From an uncultured Candidatus Melainabacteria bacterium (lineage in GTDB: Bacteria; Cyanobacteriota; Vampirovibrionia; Gastranaerophilales; Gastranaerophilaceae), in NCBI GenBank assembly GCA_937891325.1, contig CALAFU010000223.1:1-22727 (forward strand): a stretch of DNA of 22,727 nt. Direction: 5' to 3'. Each line of letters opens with the position of its first letter. Position 1 is the first letter of the stretch. Positions 21,708-22,727 of the stretch are shown one piece after another. The position numbers and the translations under genes were made by a program. The notes under the pieces were generated by a model. That model was not told the origin of the DNA, did no database searches, and saw only the letters and a program-made list of their open reading frames with translations.

Positions 21708-22308
21708 CCAAAGACTACATGTAAATTACGCCTCAATCGTTGATATCATTGAAGAAAACTCAACCGTACTTGATTTAGGTAGCGGTGATGGCACTTTGCT
21801 TAAAATGTTAAAAGACAAGAAAAACGTTCAAGGCAAAGGGATTGAAATTGACGAAAACTCTGTAATTGAAAGTATTCAAAATGGCGTTTGTACAATTCAA
21901 GGAGACATAGACGAAGGTTTAAAGCAAATTGCAGACAAGGAATACGACTATGTAATTCTTAACAGCACACTTCAATCAACAGAAAAGCCCGATTATGTAA
22001 TTCACGAAATGCTAAGAGTTGGCAAAAAATGCGTTGTAAGTTTTCCAAACTTTGCTTATTGGAAGGTTCGTTTTTACTTGATGTTCAAGGGTCGTATGCC
22101 AAAGTCAGAGCGTTTACCGTTTGAATGGTACGACACACCGAACATTCACTTATTAACAATCAACGACTTTTTTGAGTATGCAAAAAAGAATAATTTCAAA
22201 ATTCTAAAATCACTATACTTTACAAATGGTAAAGTTAGAAAAAATATTATTACAAGATTAATCAGCCCGCTATTTGCAGAAGACGCTATTTTTGTGTTGA
22301 CCAATTAG
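21697..22308 (+). CDS. metW: MetW-family class I methyltransferase-like protein
   Basis: 203-residue protein of the MetW family, which assists homoserine acetylation in methionine synthesis where paired with metX. The SAM-binding start is VLDLGSGDG (24-32), followed by GIEID (48-52), VCTIQGDID, YDYVILNSTLQST (83-95), a VVSFPNF stretch (113-119), and the MetW signature LPFEWYDTPNIHLLTINDFF (139-158). It begins inside the end of the BrkB gene (11-base overlap), so the nrnA-brkB-metW group is one unit. metX, its usual partner, is not in the window, so its substrate here is uncertain. Confidence 0.85.
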   Translation: MGNSQRLHVNYASIVDIIEENSTVLDLGSGDGTLLKMLKDKKNVQGKGIEIDENSVIESIQNGVCTIQGDIDEGLKQIADKEYDYVILNSTLQSTEKPDYVIHEMLRVGKKCVVSFPNFAYWKVRFYLMFKGRMPKSERLPFEWYDTPNIHLLTINDFFEYAKKNNFKILKSLYFTNGKVRKNIITRLISPLFAEDAIFVLTN

Positions 22309-22326
22309 CAGTATTGCTTTTTTTTA
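22307..22326 (+). terminator. weak terminator after metW
   Basis: AGCA and TGCT form a four-base-pair stem around GTAT, followed by a run of eight or more T. The stem is short, so it may leak into the next gene, and it overlaps that gene's -35 box. Confidence 0.35.
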
Positions 22327-22342
22327 TTCTGTTTGTTATAAT
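22314..22342 (+). promoter_or_regulatory. extended -10 promoter for the receiver-like gene
   Basis: TTGCTT (22314-22319), 17 bases, TATAAT (22337-22342) with TGT directly before it. Transcription from about 22349 leaves a short leader with AGGAG before the ATG at 22366. Confidence 0.6.
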
Positions 22343-22365
22343 CATTACAGATATTAGGAGAAATC

Positions 22366-22727
22366 ATGAAAAACATTGTTATCTATACAACTAAAAAACA
22401 ATCTGACATTAAAGACACAATCGAAAACTTAGATAGTATCGATAAAGCTAGTGTTAGAGTTGAATTAGCTGAAGATTTAAAAGAATACGAACTTTTAAAT
22501 CCATATTTATTAATCGTTGAAGACGTTCCAAACTTGAACGATGTATTAATGACAACAAAATTCAAAGTTCCTGTATTGTTCGTTGGTGAGCCAATCAATG
22601 ATGTTACAATAAGAGCTTTAACTTACGATTACATCTCAACTCCAATCAACAAAGATGTTTTAGTAACTCGTATTAATTCATTATTCAAAGTTAAAGAATT
22701 CCACGATAAAATCAACGAAGTTTCTAG
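22366..22727 (+). CDS. degenerate response-regulator receiver protein, 3' end outside window
   Basis: The first 120 residues follow the CheY-like receiver fold: strand KNIVIYTT, helix, strand YLLIVEDV with an Asp where the phosphorylated residue of receivers lies, strand VPVLFVGEP (the VPVI..T strand), helix TIRALTYDYI and STPI followed by LVTRINSLF. The acidic pair normally at the end of strand 1 is replaced by TT, and the invariant Lys of KPI is Thr (STPI), so ordinary phosphorylation is unlikely. The helix after it (LFKVKEFHDKINEVS) looks like the linker that leads into a GGDEF or other output domain in longer regulators. That part is beyond the window. It has a good promoter and an AGGAG ribosome binding site. 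Confidence 0.6.
   Translation, partial: MKNIVIYTTKKQSDIKDTIENLDSIDKASVRVELAEDLKEYELLNPYLLIVEDVPNLNDVLMTTKFKVPVLFVGEPINDVTIRALTYDYISTPINKDVLVTRINSLFKVKEFHDKINEVS

Overview
This window looks like a chromosomal segment from a gut-type, low-GC, Gram-negative-envelope bacterium of the non-photosynthetic cyanobacterial lineage (Vampirovibrionia/Melainabacteria, most likely Gastranaerophilales). The evidence is a BamA/Omp85 with three POTRA domains as in Cyanobacteria, a Skp-like chaperone, a prepilin-like protein with an A^FTLAE processing site, a signal-peptide protein carrying 21-residue RLxRLE repeats, and strongly A+T-biased codons. The assignment is inference; no rRNA or marker search was possible.

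Layout. Positions 1-7213 are all on the minus strand: the start of nadD (cut by the window edge), a secreted/membrane hypothetical with its own promoter, and a probable operon read bamA - skp - FlhA-C-like protein - GH77 glucanotransferase. A divergent intergenic region (7214-7407) leads to plus-strand genes: an orphan sugar-type ABC permease, a small STAS-like protein and a 233-residue unknown. The gap 9368-9659 is not empty. It holds a terminator, a 25-codon hydrophobic micro-ORF with a sequestered ribosome binding site, a possible antisense promoter inside it, and a terminator shared with the convergent metal exporter gene. A minus-strand CsoR/RcnR-type repressor and CDF exporter follow, divergent from comEC.

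The gap 13084-13390 holds a long hairpin, a strong promoter and a roughly 190-nt structured leader ahead of a periplasmic phosphodiester glycosidase. Next is a minus-strand prepilin-like gene whose promoter, ribosome binding site and first codons are separated from the pilin domain by about 215 bp containing a 66-bp palindromic repeat. From 15898 to the end all clear genes but one are on the plus strand: the RLxRLE-repeat protein, a TPR/low-complexity secreted protein, fliW-csrA-TPR, then nrnA-brkB-metW and the start of a degenerate receiver protein. The exception is a dciA-like gene, convergent with the TPR gene.

How the genes relate: bamA-skp is outer-membrane biogenesis. The FlhA-C-like and GH77 genes share that transcription unit without an obvious functional link. 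FliW-CsrA is a partner-switch pair controlling mRNA translation, with no flagellar structural gene in view. The csoR/CDF pair is a metal-responsive efflux operon with a visible G-tract operator. The most promising undescribed items are the soluble FlhA-C fusion, the micropeptide locus at 9441-9642, the structured leader at 13201-13386 and the split prepilin gene.
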